A stretch of DNA of 64,000 nt. Origin: BMS3BBIN04 sp964552465. GTDB taxonomy: Bacteria; Electryoneota; Electryoneia; Electryoneales; Electryoneaceae. Both the position numbers and the translations under genes were made by a program. Below, piece after piece: positions 23,333-32,680 of this stretch (its first letter is position 1; every line of letters starts with the position of its first letter). The notes beneath the pieces were generated by a model that did no database searches, was not told the DNA's origin, and worked only from the letters and a program-made list of their open reading frames with translations. The DNA lies in NCBI GenBank assembly GCA_964552465.1, contig CAZKGR010000009.1:1-64000 (forward strand), read 5' to 3'.

Positions 23333-25714
23333 ATGAGAACACTGATACTAGCCAACATTCTTTTCTTCCTCACCGTCGCCACCGACGCACAAGTGTGGAT
23401 CGATCATGTGGTCGACGCTGAATACAATTCCCGCAGTGTCTACGCCGCTGACATGGATAATGATGGAGATGTGGATATCCTGAAGACTGATCTAGGTAAT
23501 GTTCTTTGGCACGAGAACAACTCTGGAGACGGAACCGTGTGGACTGAGCGATTGATCGGTTCTGCATTCTCTGGGGCAACGGGTGTTGTCGCATCAGATG
23601 TCGATGGCGATGGTGACTTGGATGTCCTGGCCGCTGCCAGCCACGATGACGATATCAGTTGGTGGGAGAATCTTGAAGGGAACGGGACTGCGTGGATTGA
23701 ACACCTGATTGGTGCCAACTTCCACAATGCCAGAGTTGTGTTTCCGGTAGATATGGACAACGATGGAGATGTTGATGTCGTCGGTACGGCTTTTGACGTT
23801 GACCTGATCAACTGGTGGGAAAATACGAACGGTGATGGATCAGTCTGGGCTGAGCACTCAATTGCGGAAGGCTTTGAAAGTGCGTGGGGGATCTATGTTT
23901 GCGATATCGATGGTGACGAAGATTTGGACGTAGCGGGAACCGCTTTCTGGGGAGATGAGGTTGCCTGGTTCGAGAACTCTGATGGGGCTGGCACAACCTG
24001 GATCCAACATAGCATCGACAATCAGTTTTCCTTCCCTCAATCTGTTTGGGCCCAAGACATGGACTTCGATGGTGATGCTGATGTGATCTGTGGATCTTCG
24101 CAAACAGGTGGCTTGGTATGGTGGGAAAACATTGATGGGAATGGTACGAACTGGCTTGAACACGTAATAGATGGAGACTATTACAATATTACGGATATCC
24201 AAGTGGTTGACATGGATAATGATGGTGACCCGGATCTCATCGGAAACTCGTATACCGAAAGCGATGAGATCAGATGGTGGGAGAACATTGATGGGAATGG
24301 TGCAAGCTGGACTACTTATACGGTTGATCGCGATTATGAAACCGATGACCTGTGGGCTGCCGACATCAATGGAAACGGGGTCGTAGATATCGCAAGCGCG
24401 GCTGGCTACCTGCTGTGGTTTGAACGAACAGACCTGACGGTTGTTGTGGACGCACCAAACGGTGGTGAGAGCTGGGAAGTCTACACGACACAAGACATAC
24501 GCTGGAATTCATTTGCTTCCGGGAATGTCATTCTGGAGTTGCTACAGGGAGAAAATGTTGTCCAGTCAATAGCGGAAGTGCCAATTTATAACCGTGTCTA
24601 TTCATGGTCCATCCCCGGTATCCTGCCTCCTGACGATACATACCGGGTACGCGCTACAGCCGTGATTGATGGAATACCCGATGAGAGTGATGATCCTTTC
24701 ACCCTTTTCAATAATCATCCACTCCGTGTTTACACGCCCAATGGGTATGAAGATTGGCGCATGGGCACCATACGGAAAATCAAATGGGTAATCCCCGGGA
24801 TTCAAGAAGGCATTCGTATTGAGCTGTACGATGGATTTGAACAAATTCTAGTGATCGCGGACAGTACTGAAAATGATGGCGTTTTTGAATGGAACATCCC
24901 TCTTGATCTTGTAATCGGCGACAACTACCGCATCCGCTTGTCCTCGATATCCGGTGAACAGGAGGACATCAGCGACAATGCGTTCTCGATTATCGAAGCC
25001 TTTTCCGTCACCCTAACACCGTTCGACCCACCAGTTGTCATTCAGCCGTACGGTGGAGGATTCTGGTTTTGGGTCGCAGTTGGCAATCCTGCGCCAGTTG
25101 CTGGAACGGGGCAGATATGGACAGAAGTAACTCTTCCTGATGACACTAATTTCGGCCCCTTGGATATAATGACATACAGATTGGATCCTTTCACTGAATA
25201 CTCAACTGCGGAACCTCTATCCCAATGGGTTCCTGATTATGCACCAGCTGGTGTGTATGAGTTCGTTATTTGTATGGGCCTATTCCCAAGATGGGTGGTC
25301 GCGTCCGACAGCTTCGAGTTTGAAAAACTCGCTGGTGCAAACTTTGACGAACGACCGATGGCCGGATGGTCGGTGGATGATTGGAAGAATTCAGGTTGGA
25401 CATTCACTGAGTTCACTGAGATATTGCACGCAGAAAGAACACTTCCTAAGGAAGTTATTCTTCACCCTGCTCACCCGAACCCGTTTAATCCCTTGACCGA
25501 GATTCAAATCTCATTACCAGATGCCGCCGAAGTGAAAATAGCTGTATACAATGTTACTGGGCAGCAGGTCACGACTTTGGCAGACGGGCGTTTGAATGCC
25601 GGTACGCACAGCCTGGTCTTTGATGCCTCCGGATTGGCTAGTGGACTATATTTCGTTCGCATGGATGTGCCGGGCCGGTTCGGCGAGATGCAAAAGGTCG
25701 TGCTGATGAAGTAA
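23333..25714 (+). CDS. T9SS-exported FG-GAP protein with two GPI-anchored-like (PF10342-type) domains
   Basis: The 793-residue product starts at ATG 23333 with GGGGGT just upstream and a short signal peptide (ILANILFFLTVATDAQ). Seven FG-GAP repeats of about 50 residues (DMDNDGDVDILK, DVDGDGDLDVLA, each followed by WWEN) span residues 20-370. Two consecutive domains around 375-465 and 470-560 begin VDAPNGGESWEV and VYTPNGYEDWRMG and match the pattern of the Ser-Thr-rich Kre9/Knh1-type domain. Then come the recurring ~100-residue domain (VTLTPFDPPVVIQP to FEFEKL) and a sorting domain (HPNPFNPLT, VTGQQVTTL, MQKVVLMK). Likely a calcium-stabilised surface protein. Confidence 0.86.
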   Translation: MRTLILANILFFLTVATDAQVWIDHVVDAEYNSRSVYAADMDNDGDVDILKTDLGNVLWHENNSGDGTVWTERLIGSAFSGATGVVASDVDGDGDLDVLAAASHDDDISWWENLEGNGTAWIEHLIGANFHNARVVFPVDMDNDGDVDVVGTAFDVDLINWWENTNGDGSVWAEHSIAEGFESAWGIYVCDIDGDEDLDVAGTAFWGDEVAWFENSDGAGTTWIQHSIDNQFSFPQSVWAQDMDFDGDADVICGSSQTGGLVWWENIDGNGTNWLEHVIDGDYYNITDIQVVDMDNDGDPDLIGNSYTESDEIRWWENIDGNGASWTTYTVDRDYETDDLWAADINGNGVVDIASAAGYLLWFERTDLTVVVDAPNGGESWEVYTTQDIRWNSFASGNVILELLQGENVVQSIAEVPIYNRVYSWSIPGILPPDDTYRVRATAVIDGIPDESDDPFTLFNNHPLRVYTPNGYEDWRMGTIRKIKWVIPGIQEGIRIELYDGFEQILVIADSTENDGVFEWNIPLDLVIGDNYRIRLSSISGEQEDISDNAFSIIEAFSVTLTPFDPPVVIQPYGGGFWFWVAVGNPAPVAGTGQIWTEVTLPDDTNFGPLDIMTYRLDPFTEYSTAEPLSQWVPDYAPAGVYEFVICMGLFPRWVVASDSFEFEKLAGANFDERPMAGWSVDDWKNSGWTFTEFTEILHAERTLPKEVILHPAHPNPFNPLTEIQISLPDAAEVKIAVYNVTGQQVTTLADGRLNAGTHSLVFDASGLASGLYFVRMDVPGRFGEMQKVVLMK

Positions 25715-25761
25715 TGGATAAGGAAAATAGAAACAGGTTGCGTTAGAAGATATTAATGGTA

Positions 25762-25796
25762 TTTGCCCCGACTTGCTCGTAAGTCGGGGCAAACAT
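25762..25796. repeat. Family C hairpin
   Basis: TTTGCCCCGACTTGctcgtAAGTCGGGGCAAA is a perfect 13-bp stem. It lies 48 bases past a stop codon, so it may also work as a terminator. Confidence 0.75.
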
Positions 25797-25937
25797 GTTC
25801 TAGCAATCCACTGCCTATGGTCAATAACTATCTAAATCACAAATTTTTACCTTTTTCGCGATTTTTCATTGATCCTAAACAATCAATTTCGTATTCTCCA
25901 ATGTACTCTATGACACGAATTAACCTGGGAGTGAGTT

Positions 25938-27224
25938 ATGAGATCCATGATCTTGCTGATTGTTGTCCTCGTCCTGTTTGCATTCCCCTTGTTCGCACAA
26001 CCACCCGGCAGTGATCATCCCGGCATCTGGGAACAGCGTGTAGTAACTGTGCCATACCAGGGAGACCTTGTCGACCGCTTGTACTACCTGTATCTGCCGG
26101 AGAATTATGAACAGTATCCAGACCGGCCGCTCATCGTCAATCTGCACGGCAGCATTGACACGACGCTGCTCGACTCGGCGGGGCAACGTCCGGAAGTGTT
26201 CATGTTTGGCCAGCAGTTTACGCCGCAGTTTCTCGACACAACCCGTGCGTCAATGATGTGGAAGGTTGCGGAAGCACAGAATGTTCTGGTCGCGTGCCCG
26301 TTGTCGAAAGGCGTGCCAGCGTGGAGTCCCGACGATCCAACCGGTAACCTCGAGTACATCGAAGTGATGCTGCTGGATCTCGAAGCAACTTATGGCGATT
26401 ACATCGATTCGGACCGGATTTATTGCACTGGTTTCTCCGGTGGTGGTGGGCAGACTCATCGCAATGGGTATTACGGCGGAAATCGTTTCGCCGCCATCGC
26501 GCCATTGTATTACCCGATGAACACGTCACTTTATCCACTCGGCCCACCAGCTGCCGGACCCGGGGGGATTTTGTTTGTCGCAAATAAGTACGATCCGACG
26601 GTGGATGTGCCGTACACCGAACCGTCTGACAGCATCACCGTTTTGCAGACTGCTCAGAAATGGGCGGAGTGGATGGACATGGACTACGCCGGTGGGTATT
26701 TCCATACTGAGCCCATTGACACTGTCAGGCTGATGAAAGGTCGCAACTTGCCGGGCGGTGGGAATGGGTTCTGCTTCATGAATTTCTACACGCTGTATGA
26801 GTCAGACGGACCGTTTATGCATTCGTACCCGAAGTACGTCGAGCACGGGTTTCAGGCGAATGTTGAGGTCTGGAATTTCCTGCACTGGTTCTACCTGCCG
26901 CCCACCCTGTCACGTGAAGCGGCGCTGGACGCGGGCCGTGTGATCACTCCCGCGCCAATGTCGGCTGATCTGATGTCTGTCTATCCGAACCCGTTCAACG
27001 CTTCAACTACCTTGTCGTTCACGATCAATCAACCCACTAATGTCACGTTGGCCGTGGTGGACATTCTAGGACGAACTATCGCCACACTGGCGCAGGATCA
27101 ACGATTCGCCGCCGGATCACACAGCGTGAGCTTTGACGGATCAGCGTTATCGACCGGAACATATTTCATGCAGACCACAGCAAATGGGCAGACAAACACG
27201 CAGAAGCTTGTGTTGTTGAAATAG
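25938..27224 (+). CDS. T9SS-exported alpha/beta-hydrolase (LpqC/PHB-depolymerase or CE1 esterase-like)
   Basis: The 428-residue product has a signal peptide (MILLIVVLVLFAFPLFAQ). Its catalytic domain spans about residues 30-330: a strand with LIVNLHGS near 65-72 (oxyanion region), and the nucleophile elbow GFSGGG with Ser167. Candidate catalytic acid and histidine lie in KYDPTVDVPY and YVEHGFQ. This is the layout of secreted polyhydroxybutyrate depolymerase/feruloyl-esterase type hydrolases. The last 85 residues are a sorting domain (YPNPFNAST, ILGRTIATL, TNTQKLVLLK). Substrate cannot be told from sequence. It is the only enzyme in the propeller cluster. Confidence 0.82.
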   Translation: MRSMILLIVVLVLFAFPLFAQPPGSDHPGIWEQRVVTVPYQGDLVDRLYYLYLPENYEQYPDRPLIVNLHGSIDTTLLDSAGQRPEVFMFGQQFTPQFLDTTRASMMWKVAEAQNVLVACPLSKGVPAWSPDDPTGNLEYIEVMLLDLEATYGDYIDSDRIYCTGFSGGGGQTHRNGYYGGNRFAAIAPLYYPMNTSLYPLGPPAAGPGGILFVANKYDPTVDVPYTEPSDSITVLQTAQKWAEWMDMDYAGGYFHTEPIDTVRLMKGRNLPGGGNGFCFMNFYTLYESDGPFMHSYPKYVEHGFQANVEVWNFLHWFYLPPTLSREAALDAGRVITPAPMSADLMSVYPNPFNASTTLSFTINQPTNVTLAVVDILGRTIATLAQDQRFAAGSHSVSFDGSALSTGTYFMQTTANGQTNTQKLVLLK

Positions 27225-27293
27225 GCATGACACCGGGTTCCGGTGATCCTGAACAGGTTTTAACTTGCACGGTTTCTTCGGGGGACATGAACC

Positions 27294-29450
27294 ATGAAAC
27301 GGTTTGCGCCATTGTGCCTGATACTGGTGGTGTCTTGCCAGGCATTCGCCGACGACAGCTTGAATGTCTCGCTGATCAGCCAGCGCTACCAGTACTTTGA
27401 CAACGTAAATGATGCATGCATTGATGGTAGCTTCCTGTATCTGACAACGGAAAACACCGGCCTGCGCATCTTTGACATCAGTGATCCGGACAACCCGGTG
27501 GAAACCGGGTACTGGCCGACACCGGACAGATCCTTTGCTGTCACGGTCGCTGATGGATATGCCTACCTGATGGTGCGTGATCACGGAATGCAGATCGTCG
27601 ATGTCAGTGATCCGTCTTCACCTGTCCACGCCGGGAGTTACAACCCGGACGGACCGTCTGTGGGAAGTGTCGCCGTTGCGGGCGATGTGGCGTATGTAAC
27701 ACGTTGCGGTGATGGGATGCGTGTGCTCGATATCAGTGATCGCGGCAATCCGGTGGAAATTGGTTCTATTGAGGGAGAACTGTACTGGGTACGAATCGTC
27801 TATGCAAATGAAACGGTGTATTGCTATGACAATCTGTTCGATAATATCCGGGTAATTGATGTGAGTGAACCATCACAGCCCGATACCGTCACTGTGATTG
27901 AAGCTGAGACCTGGGAATTCCAAGTCAATGATGTCGCACTGTATGCCATATACAGTGATGAGTTTGAAGTCTATGACATTCAGGTTCCACACAACCCTCA
28001 ATACGTTTCCACGGTTACAGGTATTGAACCAACCTGGTTCACTGAGCTGTCCGTGAATCAAATGATATTGCTGGAATTCAACATACTTACGATTTTCGGG
28101 CTGGATGATCCCCTTGCCCCAGTCGAACTAGGCTCTTATGAACTTGCTACAGGCGAAAACTCAGCGACAGCCATCGCGGGTGACTTGGCAATGGTTGCTT
28201 CATATGATGAATTCAAACTGTTCGATATAGAAGATCCATCATCCATCAATCTCGTGGTGAATTACGCTCCCCGCGGACCGGTTTATGATGTTGCCGTTGA
28301 CGGCGATCTCGCCTGTGTGTCACTTCACTATGGCGGACTCGATCTGTTGGATGTGAGTGATCCGTCCGATCCACTTCTGCTGACAACCATTGACGACGGA
28401 CAAACCGTTTACACCGTTCACCTTGCCAGCAACCGCCTTTACTACATCGACTATCATTCTGGTTCCTACGGATTTCACAGTGTGGACGTGAGCAACCCAC
28501 TAGCGCCGGTTGAACTTGGTTCGCTGGACATTCCAACTCATATCCGTGACTTCGATATTGCGGGTGATTACGCGTACCTCACCGACTGGGGAGATATGGT
28601 GCGTGTGCTGGATATCAGCGATCCGTCCGCACCGGTAGAAATTGGACTCGGGGATTCACACGGCTATGCTGGTGATATCGAAGTGCACGGCGACTACGCC
28701 TACGCAACCGAGTTCTGGACAGGACTGCGTGTGTTTGATATTGCCGACCCAACTATGCCGACTGAAATCGGATCATTTCAAATCGACCACACTGATGGTC
28801 TGGCGTGCGGACTGACGGTTGATGGCAACTGGGTGTATATGGCCAATGGTTACGGGGGGCTTCGCATCCTCGATGTCAGCGACCCCACCGACCCGGCAGA
28901 GCTGGTGCATCTCGACAGTGATGAATCGGAAGACGTGTTCGAGGTCGTCGTGCGAGATGGATTTGCATTTGTCGCGGACATGAAAAGCGGACTACTTGTA
29001 TACGACGTGCACAATCCTGCCGATCCTGAACTGACTGGATTCTACGGTGGGTTTGGTCGTGGCTATGACATCGCGTTGCAAGGCGGTCACGCCTTTTTCG
29101 CTGCGAACGAATGCCTGCAGATTCTGGATGTGAACCTTGCGGTTGAAGTGAATGAGCTGGATCCAGATAGTCCCATTCTCCCGGACGAATATGCATTGTC
29201 CGCCCCGTGGCCGAATCCGTTCAACTCGAACGCGTCGTTTACAGTGTCCCTCCCCGTATCCGCGCGGTTGACGGTTCAGGTATATAACGTCACAGGACAA
29301 CAGATCGCGATACTCGCGAATGAAATCTATAACCCGGGTCTGTACAGCTTGACTCTTGACGGATTCAACCTGGCTTCTGGAATGTATTTCATCCGAACAA
29401 CTGTTCCGGGCCACATAGAGCAAGTACAGAAAGTGATGTTGATCAGGTAA
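27294..29450 (+). CDS. T9SS-exported LVIVD-repeat beta-propeller protein
   Basis: The 718-residue product starts MKRFAPLCLILVVSCQAFAD (signal peptide). About 13 LVIVD repeats follow to residue 620, with the core AYL...GLRIFDISDPDNPVETG. They are more diverged from each other than those of the paralogue at 16598. There is no copy of the recurring ~100-residue domain here: the propeller passes via a short linker straight to the sorting domain (WPNPFNSNA, VTGQQIAIL, VQKVMLIR). It is co-oriented with the genes before and after it, with gaps of only 69 and 72 bases, so it may share their transcript. Confidence 0.87.
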   Translation: MKRFAPLCLILVVSCQAFADDSLNVSLISQRYQYFDNVNDACIDGSFLYLTTENTGLRIFDISDPDNPVETGYWPTPDRSFAVTVADGYAYLMVRDHGMQIVDVSDPSSPVHAGSYNPDGPSVGSVAVAGDVAYVTRCGDGMRVLDISDRGNPVEIGSIEGELYWVRIVYANETVYCYDNLFDNIRVIDVSEPSQPDTVTVIEAETWEFQVNDVALYAIYSDEFEVYDIQVPHNPQYVSTVTGIEPTWFTELSVNQMILLEFNILTIFGLDDPLAPVELGSYELATGENSATAIAGDLAMVASYDEFKLFDIEDPSSINLVVNYAPRGPVYDVAVDGDLACVSLHYGGLDLLDVSDPSDPLLLTTIDDGQTVYTVHLASNRLYYIDYHSGSYGFHSVDVSNPLAPVELGSLDIPTHIRDFDIAGDYAYLTDWGDMVRVLDISDPSAPVEIGLGDSHGYAGDIEVHGDYAYATEFWTGLRVFDIADPTMPTEIGSFQIDHTDGLACGLTVDGNWVYMANGYGGLRILDVSDPTDPAELVHLDSDESEDVFEVVVRDGFAFVADMKSGLLVYDVHNPADPELTGFYGGFGRGYDIALQGGHAFFAANECLQILDVNLAVEVNELDPDSPILPDEYALSAPWPNPFNSNASFTVSLPVSARLTVQVYNVTGQQIAILANEIYNPGLYSLTLDGFNLASGMYFIRTTVPGHIEQVQKVMLIR

Positions 29451-29522
29451 ATTCGAAAGAGCGTCCGGAGTAGTTCAAACCCTTGCAACCAGTGAAATCG
29501 AGGATATCTGAGGGATAGAGCA

Positions 29523-31145
29523 ATGCGTACATGGATTTGGATAGCCTTGTCAGCGTTACTGCCGTTGGTTTCGCAAGGACAGTTCCTCTGGACCGAACAC
29601 ACAGTGAACGGCGACTATATAGGCGCCGCCAGTGTCTATGCAACGGACGTAGACGGCGATGGTGACACAGATTTGCTCGGGGCTGCCTCATACCTGGACG
29701 ACATCACGTGGTGGGAAAACATTGGCGGCAACGGACAGTTCTGGGCTGAGCACACAGTGTCCAGTGACTTCGATGGTGCCAACTGTGTATATGCTGAAGA
29801 CGTAGACGGCGACGGCGATATCGATATCCTTGGCGCAGCCTGGACTGCCGACGATATCACGTGGTGGGAAAACGTCAATGGCGGCGGTTTATGCTGGATC
29901 GAGCATACAGTGGACGGCGACTTCGATTCCGCGGAATACGTTTACGCTGAGGATGTGGACAGCGACGGCGACATCGATGTGCTCGGTGCTGCTGATGGTG
30001 CGAATGAAATCGCGTGGTGGGAAAACATCAATGGCGGCGGACAATGCTGGGCGAAGCATTCGGTTGACAATGAATATGATTACGCCCAAGGCGTTTTTGC
30101 ATCGGACGTGGATGGCGATGGCGATATCGATGTCCTTGGCGCAGCTGCAGATGTCAACGAAATCACGTGGTGGGAAAACGTGGACGGCGACGGACTGAGT
30201 TGGACCGAACACATTGTGGACGATTATTTTGATAGTGCTGGCAGCGTTTATGCAGCAGACGTAGACGGCGATAGTGACATTGATATCCTTGGCGCGGCGT
30301 GGACTGCTGACGAAATCGCGTGGTGGGAAAATGTCAACGGCAGTGGGCTGGACTGGGTAAAACACACCGTAGACAATGACTTTGATTGCGCGGAAAGCGT
30401 CTACGCAACCGATATGGACAATGACGGCGACATTGATGTGCTTGGCGCCGCTTTTTATGACGACGAAATCGCGATGTGGGAGAACGTGGATGGCGATGGT
30501 CTGAACTGGTTTAAACACTCTGTAGATCTCGATAGTGATGGCGCACGTGATGTCTATGCGGCGGATGTAGACAGCGACGGTGACATTGACGTTCTTAGTG
30601 CAGCCTGGCATGACAACAGCATCTTGTTGTGGGAGCAGAAAGAATCATACCTGACCGTTGAACTGGAACCTTTCTGTGCATCGATCGTCATCCCACCAGC
30701 AGGTGGATATATTCAGGTTGAAGTTAGAATCATCAACACGTCTGACGAGTTCGAATGGTTTTCCGCGTGGGCCGAAGTTCAACTTCCTAACGGCGAAATG
30801 CTGAGTCCACTACAGCTTAATTACGTCGGAATGATTCCATATGGCAGTTTGGTTACCGTCCTGATCCAGGGAGTGCCCGGTTTTGCTCCTCCAGGGGAAT
30901 ACCTCTACACCGTTCGCGTCGGTACGTTTCCAAATCAGACGTTTCACCACGATTCATTCAGTTTCACAAAGAACAGTTGCTCGCCTGAACGGAATGAATT
31001 CGTCAACGATTGGACCGTGACGGACTGGGATCACGATACCTCCTCGGATGATGCATATCCCATCCTTCCATCCGAATTTTCAGTCGGATCGGCAGATGCT
31101 AATAATGCCGCAGCCTCCTCTGGTGTCAGCATCTTTGTACCGTGA
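29523..31145 (+). CDS. FG-GAP-repeat exoprotein, sorting domain lost at an island junction
   Basis: The 540-residue frame has a signal peptide (WIALSALLPLVSQGQ), GAGG upstream of the ATG, seven FG-GAP repeats of 49-51 residues (ATDVDGDGDTDLLGAA, each then WWEN), and the recurring domain (VELEPFCASIVIPPAGG to DSFSFTKN). The linker then reads LPSEFSVGSA, exactly the phrase that precedes YPNPFN in its relatives. Instead of YPNPFN come about 15 unrelated residues and a stop. The break is at about base 31098, where the foreign operon begins. Without a sorting domain the protein should not be attached by T9SS. It is best seen as a truncated gene. Confidence 0.85.
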   Translation: MRTWIWIALSALLPLVSQGQFLWTEHTVNGDYIGAASVYATDVDGDGDTDLLGAASYLDDITWWENIGGNGQFWAEHTVSSDFDGANCVYAEDVDGDGDIDILGAAWTADDITWWENVNGGGLCWIEHTVDGDFDSAEYVYAEDVDSDGDIDVLGAADGANEIAWWENINGGGQCWAKHSVDNEYDYAQGVFASDVDGDGDIDVLGAAADVNEITWWENVDGDGLSWTEHIVDDYFDSAGSVYAADVDGDSDIDILGAAWTADEIAWWENVNGSGLDWVKHTVDNDFDCAESVYATDMDNDGDIDVLGAAFYDDEIAMWENVDGDGLNWFKHSVDLDSDGARDVYAADVDSDGDIDVLSAAWHDNSILLWEQKESYLTVELEPFCASIVIPPAGGYIQVEVRIINTSDEFEWFSAWAEVQLPNGEMLSPLQLNYVGMIPYGSLVTVLIQGVPGFAPPGEYLYTVRVGTFPNQTFHHDSFSFTKNSCSPERNEFVNDWTVTDWDHDTSSDDAYPILPSEFSVGSADANNAAASSGVSIFVP

Positions 31146-32650
31146 TCCAGAAGGACCCTGGCAACGGTCGATCCGCACAGCTCAGAAGCTGGCAGGGGGT
31201 GGTCATCGCAGGCGATGTAGGTTGGCAGAAGCCTTCGGAAAGCACGACCGACGCTGTCATCGGAAACCAGTGGAGGTACGGTGCACTCTAAAATCGCAAA
31301 GTGTTTATCCCCTTCACCAGGCAGGAAAATGAGATCGCCTAGCTGATGCGCCACTTCTTTATAGAACGTTTGGGCAGCTGCGGTCGCACAGGGGGCTCCG
31401 ACATCGACGTTGCGATCAAGTAGACTCAAGCAATTAACAACCGTCGCGCCTTCTTGAAGGAGCCTTGGTATCAAACGATCCCGTAGCACCCGGGCGGATT
31501 GTGCAAACAGGAATCTATTGTAATTGTTCTCGTCTTCTTCGACACGGATCTCCTGCCTTGACAAGTTCGAGCCGAACGCTCCACTCACCAGGAGATGATA
31601 TGGGCACGGTTCACCTGTGGGGAGGAAGACGTGAAATCGTCGCCAGCCTTCTGTAAGTGAGACAGGATGCCCATCCGACATTCGCGCAGCGACAGAAACC
31701 TCGGTGAACTCGACACCTTCCCAAGTGAATTCGTCAATGCCTCCCCTGTGGGCGCCAATCACGATGTCGGCATCATGTGAAAGAAGGAAAGTTTCTGACG
31801 AGCCTTCGTCGGGGGTTAGTGTGATGAGGTAGTCACCCGAGACTTCGAAGCCTTTAACGTAAGATCGTGTGTCGCCGTCCAGATGTTGACGGCTTACCGA
31901 CCAGGCAAAGGATGTGGATGTGTCACTTTGCCTAACCTCGACTTCGATTCTGCTAAGGTGTTTAAGAAACACCAGCGATGTAATTGGCAGGTTTCGAAGC
32001 ACACCAGCAAGACGGTCTCGTTGTTCAGCGCTCATCTTCTCCCGTAATGGGAATCGGAAGGCGGTATTCATCCCCTGGCCGCGAAGTCGCTCCCAAGTCT
32101 CAACCGTGGAGTCGTTTTGCCAAGGGAAACGGGTGGCGGGAGCCCTGGAGACTTGATCGAACTTCCCCTCGGCAACTAAGGGCTGCGCTCCAAGTAATGC
32201 CTCCTCCGGACTGAATCGAAAGCTGATCGTGCTGGAGTAAATCTCTGGCGCATCCGAAATCTCGAGGACCGATTTAAACCCCATGCCTTTGTGCCCGATA
32301 GACGCTCGTCGGTTTAGTCCATGTGTAGCCTTTTTACTAGAACTGATACCGCAGAGACCACGAACATCAGCCTCATCAAGTGGGCGGCCCGAGTTCGAGA
32401 CCCAGAGTTCGGTACTAGTCAATTCAAAACGAATGCATGCGGAGCCGGCACTATTAGCTATGGCGTCGTCCGCGTTTTGAAGCAACTCATAGATGAGGCG
32501 TCCGCGATAGTCCTGGGCGATCTGTGACTCCTGCCCAACGTCTTCGCGGAGGCGCTGAGGACTGGCACGGTAAACATTTAAGTTCTCGCTTCGAATCCGC
32601 TCGAGTAAGTCGCTGGGAATTGACAACCCTACTGGTTCGTCAATCTGCAT
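31031..32650 (-). CDS. HSP90/sacsin-like ATP-binding protein, C-terminally truncated
   Basis: The 539-residue frame has the GHKL ATPase motifs of the sacsin-type family: the N box ELLQNADDA at 55-63, then VSNSGRP, and the lid motif GHKGMGFKSV at 119-128. Relatives that I know of in defence loci are usually far longer, with further domains after the ATPase. Here the last ~20 residues (from about LASADPTEN) are translated from the antisense of the disrupted T9SS gene, so the native C-terminus is missing. It follows res by 30 bases and belongs to the same operon. It may have been an accessory factor of the restriction system. Whether the remaining ATPase is functional is unknown. Confidence 0.75.
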   Translation of the reverse strand: MQIDEPVGLSIPSDLLERIRSENLNVYRASPQRLREDVGQESQIAQDYRGRLIYELLQNADDAIANSAGSACIRFELTSTELWVSNSGRPLDEADVRGLCGISSSKKATHGLNRRASIGHKGMGFKSVLEISDAPEIYSSTISFRFSPEEALLGAQPLVAEGKFDQVSRAPATRFPWQNDSTVETWERLRGQGMNTAFRFPLREKMSAEQRDRLAGVLRNLPITSLVFLKHLSRIEVEVRQSDTSTSFAWSVSRQHLDGDTRSYVKGFEVSGDYLITLTPDEGSSETFLLSHDADIVIGAHRGGIDEFTWEGVEFTEVSVAARMSDGHPVSLTEGWRRFHVFLPTGEPCPYHLLVSGAFGSNLSRQEIRVEEDENNYNRFLFAQSARVLRDRLIPRLLQEGATVVNCLSLLDRNVDVGAPCATAAAQTFYKEVAHQLGDLIFLPGEGDKHFAILECTVPPLVSDDSVGRAFRRLLPTYIACDDHPLPASELCGSTVARVLLDHGTKMLTPEEAAALLASADPTENSDGRMGYASSEEVS

Positions 32651-32680
32651 TGTTTGTCTTCCCTTATAAACTCGATCATA

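Noticed and set aside
29889..30611. Long antisense frame (240 residues) over FG-GAP repeats
   Set aside because: Periodic sequence (IYVRRIDVA-like units) simply mirrors the GATGGCGATGG-type repeat DNA of the FG-GAP gene.
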